Assembly (NCBI RefSeq): GCF_018141105.1 | Contig: NZ_CP054839.1 | Coordinates: forward strand, 8,179,898 to 8,243,897 | DNA length: 64,000 nucleotides | From: Saccharopolyspora erythraea | GTDB lineage: Bacteria > Actinomycetota > Actinomycetes > Mycobacteriales > Pseudonocardiaceae | Reading direction: 5' to 3' | Shown here: positions 25,644 to 33,932 of the stretch, piece by piece | How positions within the stretch are numbered: position 1 is the stretch's first letter | Layout: every line of letters begins with the position of its first letter | Notes under the pieces: generated by a model | The model's input: only the letters and a program-made list of their open reading frames with translations | Told to the model about the DNA's origin: nothing | Databases searched by the model: none | Translations under genes and position numbers: made by a program

Positions 25644-26819
25644 GTGAGCGATTTCAAGATCACGGGTCCGGACGACGCGGCCGGCGCGATCCCCCGCCCA
25701 CTGCGGGTCGGCGCGGCGCTGAGCTGGCGGCTGCTGGTGATCCTCGGCGCCCTCTACGTGCTCGGCATGATCGTGTCGCGGCTGTTCGTCGTGGTCATCC
25801 CGGTGGCCATCGCGCTGCTGTTGGCGGCGCTGCTGGCACCGGCGGTGGGCACCCTCGCGCGCTACCGCGTGCCGCGGGCGCTGTCTACCGCGGTGGTCCT
25901 CGTCGGCGGGCTCGGCGTGGTCGGCGGGGTCCTCACCTTCGTGATCAACGCCTTCATCGAGGGTTTCCCGCAGCTGCAGGCGCAGGTCGTGCTGAGCCTC
26001 AACGGCATCCGGGACTGGCTGTCGACCGGTCCGCTGCACCTCAACGACCAGCAGATCACGACCTACGTCGAGCAGGCCGAGGAGTGGTTGAAGAACAACC
26101 AGGCGACCCTGACCCAGGGCGTCACCAGCGGTGTGCTCACCACCGCGGGCACCTTCGGCAACTTCCTGACCGGCCTGCTGCTGGCGCTGTTCACGCTGAT
26201 CTTCTTCCTCTACGACGGCCGCCGGGTGTGGCTGTTCGTCATCCGGATCGCGCCCGCGGACAACCGCGACCGCGTCGACCGCGCGGGAAGCCGCGGCTTC
26301 GCCTCGCTGGTCGGCTACGTGCGGGCGACCGCGCTGGTGGCCGTCGTCGACGCGGTGGGCATCTGGATCGGCCTGGTCGCCGTCGGGGTGCCGCTCGCGG
26401 TGCCGCTGGCCGCGCTGGTGTTCCTCGGCGGGTTCGTGCCGATCGTCGGCGCGGTGGCCTCCGGCGCGGTCGCGGTGCTCGTCGCGCTGGTGACCAAGGG
26501 CTGGATCGCGGCGCTGATCGTGCTGGGCGTGGTGCTCGCGGTCCAGCAGATCGAGGGCAACGTGCTGCAGCCGCTGCTGCTCGGCCGGGCCGTGCAACTG
26601 CACGCGCTCGCGGTGGTGCTGGCGATCAGCGTCGGCGTGGTCATCTCCGGCATCATCGGCGCGCTGCTGGCCGTGCCGCTGGTGGCCGTGCTGAACTCCG
26701 CCATCCGGTCGCTGACCTCCGACGAGGTCGAGGGCGTGCTCCCGCCGCCGGAGTCCGAGGACGAGGCCGAGCCGGAGGGCACGGAGGAACCGCCGGAGTC
26801 CGAGGACAAGCCGTCCTGA
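25644..26819 (+). CDS. AI-2E/PerM-family membrane transporter
   Basis: Integral membrane permease of the UPF0118 (AI-2E exporter-like, PerM) family, 391 residues, about 8 hydrophobic segments. Landmarks include the early pair of helices (LLVILGALYVLGMIVSRLF), the amphipathic central region (WLSTGPLHLNDQQITTYVEQ), LGGFVPIVGAVASGAVAVLV and the closing IEGNVLQPLLLGRAVQLHAL. The C-terminus is a highly acidic Glu/Pro tail. Substrates differ across the family (autoinducer, sodium/proton) and cannot be inferred. The start is GTG 25644. Its stop is 19 bases from that of the convergent GGDEF gene. Confidence 0.87.
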   Translation: MSDFKITGPDDAAGAIPRPLRVGAALSWRLLVILGALYVLGMIVSRLFVVVIPVAIALLLAALLAPAVGTLARYRVPRALSTAVVLVGGLGVVGGVLTFVINAFIEGFPQLQAQVVLSLNGIRDWLSTGPLHLNDQQITTYVEQAEEWLKNNQATLTQGVTSGVLTTAGTFGNFLTGLLLALFTLIFFLYDGRRVWLFVIRIAPADNRDRVDRAGSRGFASLVGYVRATALVAVVDAVGIWIGLVAVGVPLAVPLAALVFLGGFVPIVGAVASGAVAVLVALVTKGWIAALIVLGVVLAVQQIEGNVLQPLLLGRAVQLHALAVVLAISVGVVISGIIGALLAVPLVAVLNSAIRSLTSDEVEGVLPPPESEDEAEPEGTEEPPESEDKPS

Positions 26820-26838
26820 CCGCGGAAGTCGTGGCTCG

Positions 26839-28035
26839 TCAGGCCATCGTGACGGCGTTGCGCCCGGCCGCCTTGGCCGCCAGCAGCGCCGCGTCCGCGG
26901 CGACCAGCAGGTCCGCCAGCTCGTAGCCGAACCGCGAGGTCGTCGCGACGCCGATGCTGACGGTCAGGTCGTTGAGCTCGCGGTAGTTGCCCTTGATGTC
27001 GCGCGCCGGTACCGACAGCGACGCGGTGGAGATGCGCACCCGGTTGGCGACCGTGCACGCGATCTCGGAGTTGGCGCCCGGCAGCAGGACCACGAACTCC
27101 TCACCGCCGAACCGCCCGACGACGTCCTCGCGCCGCACGCTGCCCCGCAGCATCAGCGCGACCGCCGCGAGCACGGCGTCGCCTGCCATGTGGCCTATCT
27201 CGTCGTTGACGCGTTTGAAGTGGTCCAGGTCGAGCAGCAGCACCGCGGTCGGGTGCGAGCGCGCGCGGGCGCGGGCCAGCTCCACGCGGGCCAGCCGGTC
27301 CCAGTGCATCGCGTTGGCGAGCCCGGTCTTGCCGTCCCGCTGCGCCGAGCGCCGCCACTGCGGCAGCTGGCTGGCCAGGTCGAGCAGCGCCAGCGGCGGA
27401 CCCGCCAGCAGCGCGCTGGCCGGTTCGGCGACCAGCGCGATGGCCAGCAGCCCGCCGAGACTCGCCGCGACGATCCCCAGCAGCACGTCGATCGGGTCCC
27501 CCAGCACTTCCTGGCGCGGCGCCGCCGGGTTGCGCAGCCGCAACCCGATCGCCACCACCAGCGCCCGCACCACCAGCAGAACGGCACCGACCAGCACGAA
27601 CTGCACCGGCGACCAGCCGGGGTGCTCCCAGCCCGCGACCCAGCGGGCCGAGAACACCGCGATGGTGGTCGCGGCGGTGGTGAACATCCAGCGGTGCAGC
27701 TCCGGCCGGACGTCGAGCACTCCGTGCAGCGCGGGCCCGAGCAGCAGCAGGACCAGCAGGTTCGGCGGCAGCGTCAGCACACCGGCGGCCAGGTACGTGA
27801 TGTGGATCGTCCACGGGTTGCGGCGCACCTGGTGACGAATGGTGATCGACACCGAGGTGGCCACGATGACGGTACCCGCGGTGATCGCCAGCATCGTGAA
27901 CATGATGAGGTCGCGTTGCTGCGGTGGCCGCGAGGTGGCCAGGACCGGGACGACCAGACCGAGTGCCGATGCCTGCACGAGAAGTACGTAGACAAGTGCC
28001 GGTGGACGAAGTCTCCACAACAGCCATTCCCCCAT
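26839..28035 (-). CDS. Membrane-bound GGDEF diguanylate cyclase
   Basis: Putative cyclic di-GMP synthase, 398 residues. Six or seven hydrophobic segments fill residues 1 to about 215 (from LVYVLLVQASALGLVVPVLA), forming a membrane sensor. The GGDEF domain follows (RDGKTGLANAMHWDRLARVE, LLLDLDHFKRVNDEIGH). The active loop FGGEEFVV is intact, with GGEEF at 310-314. RRED at the correct five-residue spacing gives an inhibitory RxxD site, so product inhibition is expected, unlike the other GGDEF protein at 20279. The domain order suggests a membrane signal feeding cyclic di-GMP. The input signal is unknown. Confidence 0.9.
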   Translation of the reverse strand: MGEWLLWRLRPPALVYVLLVQASALGLVVPVLATSRPPQQRDLIMFTMLAITAGTVIVATSVSITIRHQVRRNPWTIHITYLAAGVLTLPPNLLVLLLLGPALHGVLDVRPELHRWMFTTAATTIAVFSARWVAGWEHPGWSPVQFVLVGAVLLVVRALVVAIGLRLRNPAAPRQEVLGDPIDVLLGIVAASLGGLLAIALVAEPASALLAGPPLALLDLASQLPQWRRSAQRDGKTGLANAMHWDRLARVELARARARSHPTAVLLLDLDHFKRVNDEIGHMAGDAVLAAVALMLRGSVRREDVVGRFGGEEFVVLLPGANSEIACTVANRVRISTASLSVPARDIKGNYRELNDLTVSIGVATTSRFGYELADLLVAADAALLAAKAAGRNAVTMA

Positions 28036-28216
28036 GAAGCCGTCTCACCTCCCCCCAGGCGAGCTTGGCACAGCACCTCATCCGGCAGAAGGGCACGAAC
28101 CGGGGCCATTCGGGTTGAGCCGGACGGTGATCACAAACACGCAGAGTGCCCATTCCGGCGGTCTCGGTACTCACGCGCAGTGAGGCAGGATGTTGCAGTT
28201 GGAAGGAGCCGAAGCC

Positions 28217-29428
28217 GTGTCCACAGCGCACACATCTCCCACGCCGGAGCACCCGCAGTCGTCGCCGCAGCCCCGCGTCGCCGACGGCCGCTCACCCATC
28301 TGGCGTGCGCACAACGCATTTCGGGTGGTTACGTTCCTGTACGCGTGCGTGTGGTTCGCCGTGCAGTACCGGGACTACGTCCGGCCCTGGCTCGCGGTGG
28401 CGATCCTCGCGGTGATGTTGCTGTGGACGATCTTCACGATCTGGCGCTACCGGAAGCGCTCCGGCCGCACGAACGCGCTGGTGTTCGCGGACCAGGTGCT
28501 GGTCACGGCTCTGGTGCTGCTCTGCGAGTTCGTGATGTCGGAGCAGTCGATGCAGGACGCCGACCCCTCCGTCGTCAGCGTCTGGCACGCGACGGCGATC
28601 ACCGCGGCGGCCGCCCAGTGGGGCCTGGTCGGCGGCGGGATCTCGGGTGTCGTCGCCTCGGGCTGCAACTTCCTCATCCGGTGGACCGCCACCCCGGCGA
28701 TGTGGATGGACACCCTCCTGATGGTGGGCACCGGCCTGCTGCTCGGGATGGCGTCGGACACCGCCCGCCGGTCGACCGAGCGGCTGGCCCGCGCGCTGCG
28801 CGCGGAGGCCGCCACCGCCGAGCGGGAACGGCTCGCGCGCTCCATCCACGACAGCGTGCTGCAGGTGCTCGCGCGGGTTCGCAAGCGCGGCAACGAGCTC
28901 GGCGGGGAGGCCGCCGAGCTGGGCAAGCTCGCCGGGGAGCAGGAGATCGCGCTGCGTTCGCTGATCGCGACGACGCCCCCGGAACCCACCGAGGACGGCG
29001 AGACCGACTTCGCCGCGCAGCTCCAGGTGCTGCGCACCGGCAAGGTGCAGGTGTCGGTGCCCGCGACGCAGGTCATGCTGCCCGAGCAGGTCGGCGCCGA
29101 CCTCTACGCCGTGGTGCGGGAGGCGCTGGCCAACGTCGAACGGCACGCCGGTGAGGACGCCAAGGCGTGGGTGCTGCTGGAGGACCTGCCGGAGCAGATC
29201 GTGCTCAGCATCCGCGACGACGGACCCGGCATCCCGGACGGCAGGCTCGACGAGGCCGCCGCTGAGGGCCGGATGGGTGTCGCCCAGTCGATCCGCGGCC
29301 GGATACACAGCCTCGGTGGCACGATCACGCTCGACACTGCCCCTGGAGAGGGCACGGAATGGGAGGTACGGGTCCCTCGCGGCGACGGCGCGGGCCCTGC
29401 CAAGCGCCGCGAAGGAGGACAACGATGA
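28217..29428 (+). CDS. MacS-like sensor histidine kinase
   Basis: Membrane histidine kinase, 403 residues, paired with the response regulator that overlaps its end. The N-terminal half has about five hydrophobic segments (DUF5931-type sensor, from NAFRVVTFLYACVWFAVQY). The HisKA_3 dimerisation box ERLARSIHDSVLQVL carries the phospho-acceptor H211. The ATP-binding domain has VVREALANVERHAGED (N box) and IRDDGPGIPDGRL (G box), then GMGV-like GRMGVAQSIRGRI. The GTG at 28217 was chosen because GGAAGGAG is 8 bases upstream. It shares an ATGA overlap with the regulator gene, so the two are translationally coupled. Confidence 0.92.
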   Translation: MSTAHTSPTPEHPQSSPQPRVADGRSPIWRAHNAFRVVTFLYACVWFAVQYRDYVRPWLAVAILAVMLLWTIFTIWRYRKRSGRTNALVFADQVLVTALVLLCEFVMSEQSMQDADPSVVSVWHATAITAAAAQWGLVGGGISGVVASGCNFLIRWTATPAMWMDTLLMVGTGLLLGMASDTARRSTERLARALRAEAATAERERLARSIHDSVLQVLARVRKRGNELGGEAAELGKLAGEQEIALRSLIATTPPEPTEDGETDFAAQLQVLRTGKVQVSVPATQVMLPEQVGADLYAVVREALANVERHAGEDAKAWVLLEDLPEQIVLSIRDDGPGIPDGRLDEAAAEGRMGVAQSIRGRIHSLGGTITLDTAPGEGTEWEVRVPRGDGAGPAKRREGGQR

Positions 29429-30099
29429 CCGAGCCGCACGTCTCCGTGATGGTGGTCGACGATCACCCGATGTGGCGTGACGGAGTGGCGAGGGATCTCC
29501 AGGAGCGCGGCTTCGAGGTGCGCGCGACCAGCGGGGACGCCGTCTCGGCGCTGCGGATCGCGCGCACCGTGAAACCGGACGTGGTGCTCATGGACCTCAA
29601 CCTCGGGGACACCTCCGGGGTCGAGGCTTCCCGCCAGATCACCCAGGAGATCCCCGGTACGAGGGTGCTGGTGCTCTCGGCGAGCGGCGAGCACAGCGAC
29701 GTCCTGGAGGCGGTGAAGGCCGGCGCCTCGGGCTACCTGGTCAAGTCCGCGTCGGTGGACGAGCTGGTCGACGCGGTGCAGCGGACCGCGGCCGGGGACG
29801 CGGTGTTCACGGCGGGGCTGGCCGGCCTGGTGCTGGGCGAGTACCGGCGGATGGCGGTCACCCCGGACTCCGGCGACCGCGCGCCGCAGCTGACCGACCG
29901 CGAGACCGAGGTGCTGCGGCAGGTCGCCAAGGGCCTGACCGCCCGCCAGATCGCCAACAAGCTGGTGATCTCGCACCGGACGGTGGAGAACCACGTGCAG
30001 TCCACGCTGCGCAAGCTCCAGCTGCACAACAGGGTGGAGCTCGCGCGCTACGCGATCGAGCACGGCCTCGACCAGGAGGCCGACCCGGACCAGCGGTGA
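29425..30099 (+). CDS. NarL/LuxR-family response regulator
   Basis: Two-component response regulator, 224 residues. The receiver domain has the acidic pair in VMVVDDHPMWRDG, the phospho-acceptor D57 (VVLMDLNLGD), the conserved Thr/Ser switch region VLVLSASGEHSD and the lysine in GYLVKSASVDE. The LuxR-type helix-turn-helix at the end reads LTDRETEVLRQVAKGLTARQ, then VISHRTVENHVQSTLRKLQ. The ATG at 29425 overlaps the kinase stop (ATGA) and follows GAAGGAGG. Target genes are unknown. A palindromic terminator follows immediately. Confidence 0.94.
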   Translation: MTEPHVSVMVVDDHPMWRDGVARDLQERGFEVRATSGDAVSALRIARTVKPDVVLMDLNLGDTSGVEASRQITQEIPGTRVLVLSASGEHSDVLEAVKAGASGYLVKSASVDELVDAVQRTAAGDAVFTAGLAGLVLGEYRRMAVTPDSGDRAPQLTDRETEVLRQVAKGLTARQIANKLVISHRTVENHVQSTLRKLQLHNRVELARYAIEHGLDQEADPDQR

Positions 30100-30105
30100 G
30101 GGTGC

Positions 30106-30125
30106 GCGGGCCGCCGGCGGCCCGC
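30106..30125. terminator. Palindrome between convergent regulator and ptsI
   Basis: GCGGGCCGCC (30106-30115) and GGCGGCCCGC (30116-30125) form a perfect 20-base palindrome in the 30-base gap between two convergent stops. It is a likely bidirectional terminator, although no T-run is present. Confidence 0.5.
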
Positions 30126-30129
30126 CCCG

Positions 30130-31767
30130 TCAGCCGAGCGCCGCCCGCGCCCGCTGCCGGGCGCCCGCCGGGTCGGAAGCGCCCAGCGCCGCCTCGGCCG
30201 CCCGCCGGCAGGCGTCCAGCGAACCGCCGGCGACGGCTGCTCCGACACCGGTCACCGCCGCCGGGACCATCGACAGGCTGGTGACGCCGAGTCCCACCAG
30301 CACGCGGGCGAGCAGCGGGTCGGCGGCGGCCTCCCCGCAGACGCCGACCGGCTTGCCCAGCTCTGCACCTGCCTCGCCGACCATCCCGACGAGCCGCAGC
30401 AACGCCGGCTGCCACGGGTCGTTGAGCGCGGCCAGCGCGCCCGCCATCCGGTCGGCGGCGAAGACGTACTGGGCCAGGTCGTTGGTGCCGATGCTGACGA
30501 AGTCGACGACCTCGAGGATCTCCCGCGCGCTGAGCGCGGCGGCGGGGACCTCGATCATGACCCCGGCCCGGCCGAGACCGGCGGCGCGCACCCGCCCGGC
30601 GAACCACGACGCTTCCGAGGCGGTGGCGACCATCGGCGCCATCACCGACACGTCGGCTCCGGAGTCGGCGGCGGCACCGGCGATCGCCTCGAGCTGGCGG
30701 TCGAGCACGCCCTGGCGGTCGAAGGACACTCGCACACCGCGCACGCCGAGCGCCGGGTTGGGCTCCACGCCCATGTCGAGGAACGCCAGCGGCTTGTCCG
30801 CCCCGGCGTCGAGGGTGCGCACCACGACCGGCTTACCCGCGAACGGTGCGAGGATCGCGGCGTAGGCCGAGCGCTGGGTCGCCACCGGCGGCTCGTCGTC
30901 GGCAGCGAGGTAGCAGAACTCGGTGCGGAACAGGCCGACGCCCTGCGCCCCTGCCTCGACGGCGGTGCGGGCATCTGCGACCGACCCGACGTTGGCCACG
31001 ATCTTCACCACGTGGCCGTCGGCGGTGGCACCGGCGCCGTCCCACTCGGTGGGTGCGCCCCGCTGGGCGGCTTCGGCGGGCACCGCCTCGTCGAGCGTCT
31101 CGACCTCGCCGGTGTCACCGTCGACGACCGCGCCGGCGAACCGGGTGTCGTCGAACAGCCCGCGCACGGCGACCACGGCGGGGATCTCCAGCGCCCGCGC
31201 GAGGATCGCGGTGTGGCTGGTCGGCCCGCCTTCCTCGGTGACCAGCGCGAGGACCATGGCCGGGTCGAGGTCGGCGGTGTCGGCGGGCGCGAGGTCGTGG
31301 GCGAGGAGGATGCTCGGCTCCTCCAGCTCCGGAACGCCGGGAGGCGTGATGCCGAGAAGCTCGGCGACGATCCGGTCGCGCACGTCCTGGACGTCGCGGG
31401 CGCGCTCGGCCATGTACCCGCCCGCCGAGCGCAGCGCGTCGGCGAAGCCTCCCGCGGCTTCGTGGACCGCGCGCGCCGCGGGCAGCGAGCGGTTGATGAC
31501 GAGCTGCTCGGCCTGGCTGGTCAGCGCGGGGTCCATCGCCATGGCGGCGGTGGTTTCCAGGATCGCCTTGGCGTCGCCGTCGACGCGCGAAGCGCGCTGG
31601 AAGAGACGTTCGCCGACGGCGTCGGCGGCGGGGCGGATGCGGGCGGCCTCGGCCGCGGGGTCCGCCGGCGCGGGTCCGGAGGCGGGTTCCGGCAGCGGCT
31701 CGCTCACCCTGGCGACCGGTCCGGAGGCGCGGCCGGAGCTGACTCCGACACCACTCAAACGAGACAT
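30130..31767 (-). CDS. ptsI: Phosphoenolpyruvate-protein phosphotransferase (PTS enzyme I)
   Basis: General enzyme I of the sugar phosphotransferase system: it takes phosphate from PEP and passes it to HPr. It has 545 residues. The phosphorylated histidine is H185 in EEGGPTSHTAILARAL. The PEP-binding C-terminal barrel has the GVGLFRTEFCYLA motif, RTLDAGADKPLAF, GVRGVRVSFD, and VSIGTNDLAQYVFAADR with GVCGEAAADPLL. It is slightly shorter than E. coli EI (575). The ATG at 31767 lies within a DasR-type operator (31766-31779), which suggests GlcNAc-responsive repression. No HPr or permease gene is nearby in the window. Confidence 0.95.
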   Translation of the reverse strand: MSRLSGVGVSSGRASGPVARVSEPLPEPASGPAPADPAAEAARIRPAADAVGERLFQRASRVDGDAKAILETTAAMAMDPALTSQAEQLVINRSLPAARAVHEAAGGFADALRSAGGYMAERARDVQDVRDRIVAELLGITPPGVPELEEPSILLAHDLAPADTADLDPAMVLALVTEEGGPTSHTAILARALEIPAVVAVRGLFDDTRFAGAVVDGDTGEVETLDEAVPAEAAQRGAPTEWDGAGATADGHVVKIVANVGSVADARTAVEAGAQGVGLFRTEFCYLAADDEPPVATQRSAYAAILAPFAGKPVVVRTLDAGADKPLAFLDMGVEPNPALGVRGVRVSFDRQGVLDRQLEAIAGAAADSGADVSVMAPMVATASEASWFAGRVRAAGLGRAGVMIEVPAAALSAREILEVVDFVSIGTNDLAQYVFAADRMAGALAALNDPWQPALLRLVGMVGEAGAELGKPVGVCGEAAADPLLARVLVGLGVTSLSMVPAAVTGVGAAVAGGSLDACRRAAEAALGASDPAGARQRARAALG

Positions 31768-31779
31768 GGTCTAGACCAT
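31766..31779. promoter_or_regulatory. DasR-type (dre) operator overlapping the ptsI start
   Basis: ATGGTCTAGACCAT is a perfect 14-bp palindrome with the core TGGTCTAGACCA of the DasR-responsive element known from Streptomyces, where DasR represses PTS and GlcNAc genes. Its first two bases belong to the ptsI start codon, so bound regulator would block transcription initiation or elongation at the gene start. Confidence 0.75.
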
Positions 31780-31978
31780 ACCTTCCAGTGTTCCACCTTG
31801 GGACGATCGTAGGCACGCATCAACCGTTCGGCCCGCGCGCGACCAACACGCTGCGCATTCGCTACGACGTCAGTGGTTCTTACGTCACTCGTACAGAGCA
31901 AGGCATGCATTACCGATGAGTAACGCATGAGTAGCCGTACGGATCCCCGGGGCCACCCGGAAGCAGCAATCTTGGGTC

Positions 31979-32344
31979 ATGGCACAGCACCACGGAGCAC
32001 CAGCCGCGATCGCCGAACCGACCCCGAACTCGATCACCGGTGAGATCGACCGCATCACCGCGATGCTCGCGGTGATGAGTCAGACCGGGGGCTCCGCGGA
32101 GCCGGACAGACCGGATCCGCGAACCACCCGGGAGCACAGAACCAACGCACAGGACGAACTTCCGCCGACCAGAGATGAGGTACCGCAGATGCACGTGCCC
32201 ATTCCAGGAGAACCGGTCGACACGAGCTTCGCCGACCAGCGCCAGACCGCCGACCCGTTCCACGAGGCCGAGGAGGAACACCGCCGCAGCAGGAGGTTCC
32301 ACGCCTCCTACGGCCGCACCGGCCCCGTTCTCGTGATGGCCTGA
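31979..32344 (+). CDS. Small hypothetical protein
   Basis: A 121-residue frame with strong G/C at third codon positions throughout, so probably coding. The peptide is polar and mostly disordered (ITGEIDRITAMLAVMSQTGG, later ADPFHEAEEEHRRSRRFHAS) and ends RTGPVLVMA. It has no signal peptide, membrane segment or known motif. The ATG at 31979 lacks a good ribosome binding site. An internal ATG at 32189, after GATGAGGTACC, would give a 51-residue protein instead. It is divergent from ptsI across 211 bases and is followed by a hairpin at 32408. The function is unknown. Confidence 0.55.
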   Translation: MAQHHGAPAAIAEPTPNSITGEIDRITAMLAVMSQTGGSAEPDRPDPRTTREHRTNAQDELPPTRDEVPQMHVPIPGEPVDTSFADQRQTADPFHEAEEEHRRSRRFHASYGRTGPVLVMA

Positions 32345-32407
32345 TGTAGCTCGGACCGGGGGGTTTCGAGCGAATCAGCACATCAGGGGACCACTGTGGA
32401 GGATCGT

Positions 32408-32439
32408 GTCCGGTGAGGTGGGCGTCCCACCCACCGGAC
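32408..32439 (+). terminator. Hairpin after the small hypothetical gene
   Basis: GTCCGGTG-A-GGTGGG (32408-32422) pairs with CCCACC-CACCGGAC (32426-32439), a 14-bp stem with one bulged A and a CGT loop. It lies 64 bases past the stop at 32344. Only this hairpin and the one at 32595 were found in the 332 bases between the genes. Confidence 0.55.
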
Positions 32440-32594
32440 ACCTTTCGCTCCGGAGACGCGGGACAGCCGTTCGCGTCCACCCGTTCGAGGGTAATTTGCG
32501 GGCACCCCGCATCTTTTCGGCCCCGTTGAGCGTCAGACTCTATTAGTTGATGCTCGTCGGTATCGCGCCATCGACGATCTCAACAAAGCCGGGA

Positions 32595-32624
32595 GCCGAC
32601 CGCAACGCCCCCCGTGCGGTCGGC
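32595..32624 (-). terminator. Terminator hairpin after the mycoredoxin gene
   Basis: GCCGACCGCA (32595-32604) and TGCGGTCGGC (32615-32624) form a perfect 10-bp stem with a 10-base loop, 53 bases past the glutaredoxin-like gene on the minus strand. Confidence 0.55.
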
Positions 32625-32676
32625 CCCTGGTAGTTCTCCGGGCGCCGCAGTGGATTGCGCTCGCGGCGCGGCTCTC

Positions 32677-33012
32677 TCAGCCGTGAGTGCTGTCCTTGGA
32701 CTTGGAGAATCCCAGCGCGTTGAGCGCTCCGCGCACCACCGAGGGCCTCTGCTCCGGCAGCAGTTCCGGGGCGTGTTCCGCGACGGCCTCCAGCACCGCC
32801 CGCGCCTGCGGGTTCACCGCCGACCACGACCCGACCACCACGGTCGGCACCGTCTCGTTGCCGTCGGCGATCGAGCGCACCACAGCCGCCGCTTCGGGTT
32901 CCTGCCAGATGTCGACCTCGGTGAACTCCAGGCCCTCACGCCGGAGCCCGGCGCGCAGCGACGTGCAGAACGGGCAGCCCGGGCGGGTGTAGACGACGAC
33001 TTCCTGCGACAC
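32677..33012 (-). CDS. Mycoredoxin/glutaredoxin-like thiol oxidoreductase
   Basis: Small thioredoxin-fold redox protein, 111 residues, probably using mycothiol rather than glutathione, as actinobacteria do. The active site CPFC (C13 and C16) is in VVVYTRPGCPFCTSLRAGL. The cis-proline segment ETVPTVVVG and a C-terminal helix follow. The GTG at 33012 is preferred because GAGGAG precedes it and the fold starts at once; longer frames upstream are not family-like. A SigR/SigH-type promoter lies at 33053-33078, which links this gene to disulfide stress control together with trxB-trxA. Confidence 0.88.
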   Translation of the reverse strand: MSQEVVVYTRPGCPFCTSLRAGLRREGLEFTEVDIWQEPEAAAVVRSIADGNETVPTVVVGSWSAVNPQARAVLEAVAEHAPELLPEQRPSVVRGALNALGFSKSKDSTHG

Positions 33013-33052
33013 GGCTCTCCTCTTCTCTGCCTGCTTGCGCGTCCGGTGGGCC

Positions 33053-33078
33053 AACGGCCCGGCGCAGAGGGATATTCC
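33053..33078 (-). promoter_or_regulatory. SigR/SigH-type promoter of the mycoredoxin gene
   Basis: On the minus strand GGAAT (33078-33074) is followed, after exactly 18 bases, by GTT (33055-33053). This is the consensus of thiol-stress ECF sigma factors (SigR of Streptomyces, SigH of Mycobacterium). The GTT lies 40 bases upstream of the start codon. Confidence 0.6.
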
Positions 33079-33205
33079 AGCGCCCGGTGGGCGGGATGCT
33101 CGCACCGGCCCTGCCATTAATGCCGTCAACTTTGTGAACATCGTTAACCGGGGCCGTTCGCTACTGTAGCCACCCGGCACGGACACCGAGACGATGGAGC
33201 GGCAG

Positions 33206-33916
33206 ATGACCGAGGTCACCCGGCGCGAGCGGATGCGGGCGGCGACCGATCAGGAGATCCGCCACCACGCGCGCGCGCTTCTCGTCGGCCGCGGCCGCGA
33301 CGCGGTCACCCTGCGCGCCATCGCCCGCGAGCTCGGCATCACCGCTCCTGCGCTCTACCGCTACTACGACTCGCGCGAGGACCTGCTGCGCACCCTCTGC
33401 GACGACATCTGCACCGACCTGGCCGCGGTGCTCTCGGCCGGCCTCGAACCCGCCGACGCCGACTACCGCGAGCGGGTGTTCGCGGTGTGCCGGGCGTTCC
33501 GGCAGTGGGCGCTGGAGCACCCGCAGGAGTTCTCCCTGGTGTTCGGCAGCCCGCCGGCCGAGACCGACCGCCGCTCCGGGCAGGACCAGTTCGCCGGTGT
33601 CTTCCTCCGGTTCGTGGGCCCGCTGATGGCCGAAGGCGTGTCGCACGACAGCCTGGCGTCGGTCCCCGACGCAGGTCACCTCGACTTCTCGCGCGAGCAG
33701 CGGGAACTCGCCGAGGCGTTCGCCGCCAAGGGCATCGAGGTCCCGCCAGAGGCGCTGCTCCCGGAGGCCGTCTACGCGCTGCTGCGCTGGTGGGTCCGCC
33801 TCTACGGGCACGTCGCGCTGGAGGTGTTCGGGCGCTTCCCGTTCGACCTCAACCACGCCGACATGCTGTTCGACTCGATGCTGTCGGAACTCGCCCGGGA
33901 GATCGGCCTCCAGTAG
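33206..33916 (+). CDS. TetR-family transcriptional regulator
   Basis: TetR-type repressor, 236 residues. The N-terminal helix-turn-helix reads VTLRAIARELGITAPALYRY after the first helix (RAATDQEIRHHARALLVGR). The C-terminal ligand domain resembles the WHG-type subgroup (FRQWALEHPQEFSLVFGSP). The ATG at 33206 is used, with GGAG seven bases upstream; an ATG at 33194 is also in frame. It is convergent with the acyl-CoA oxidase-like gene (16 bases between stops). A palindrome upstream of that gene (35927-35954) is a candidate target. Confidence 0.9.
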   Translation: MTEVTRRERMRAATDQEIRHHARALLVGRGRDAVTLRAIARELGITAPALYRYYDSREDLLRTLCDDICTDLAAVLSAGLEPADADYRERVFAVCRAFRQWALEHPQEFSLVFGSPPAETDRRSGQDQFAGVFLRFVGPLMAEGVSHDSLASVPDAGHLDFSREQRELAEAFAAKGIEVPPEALLPEAVYALLRWWVRLYGHVALEVFGRFPFDLNHADMLFDSMLSELAREIGLQ

Positions 33917-33932
33917 CCAGGCCGCCGGCGCG

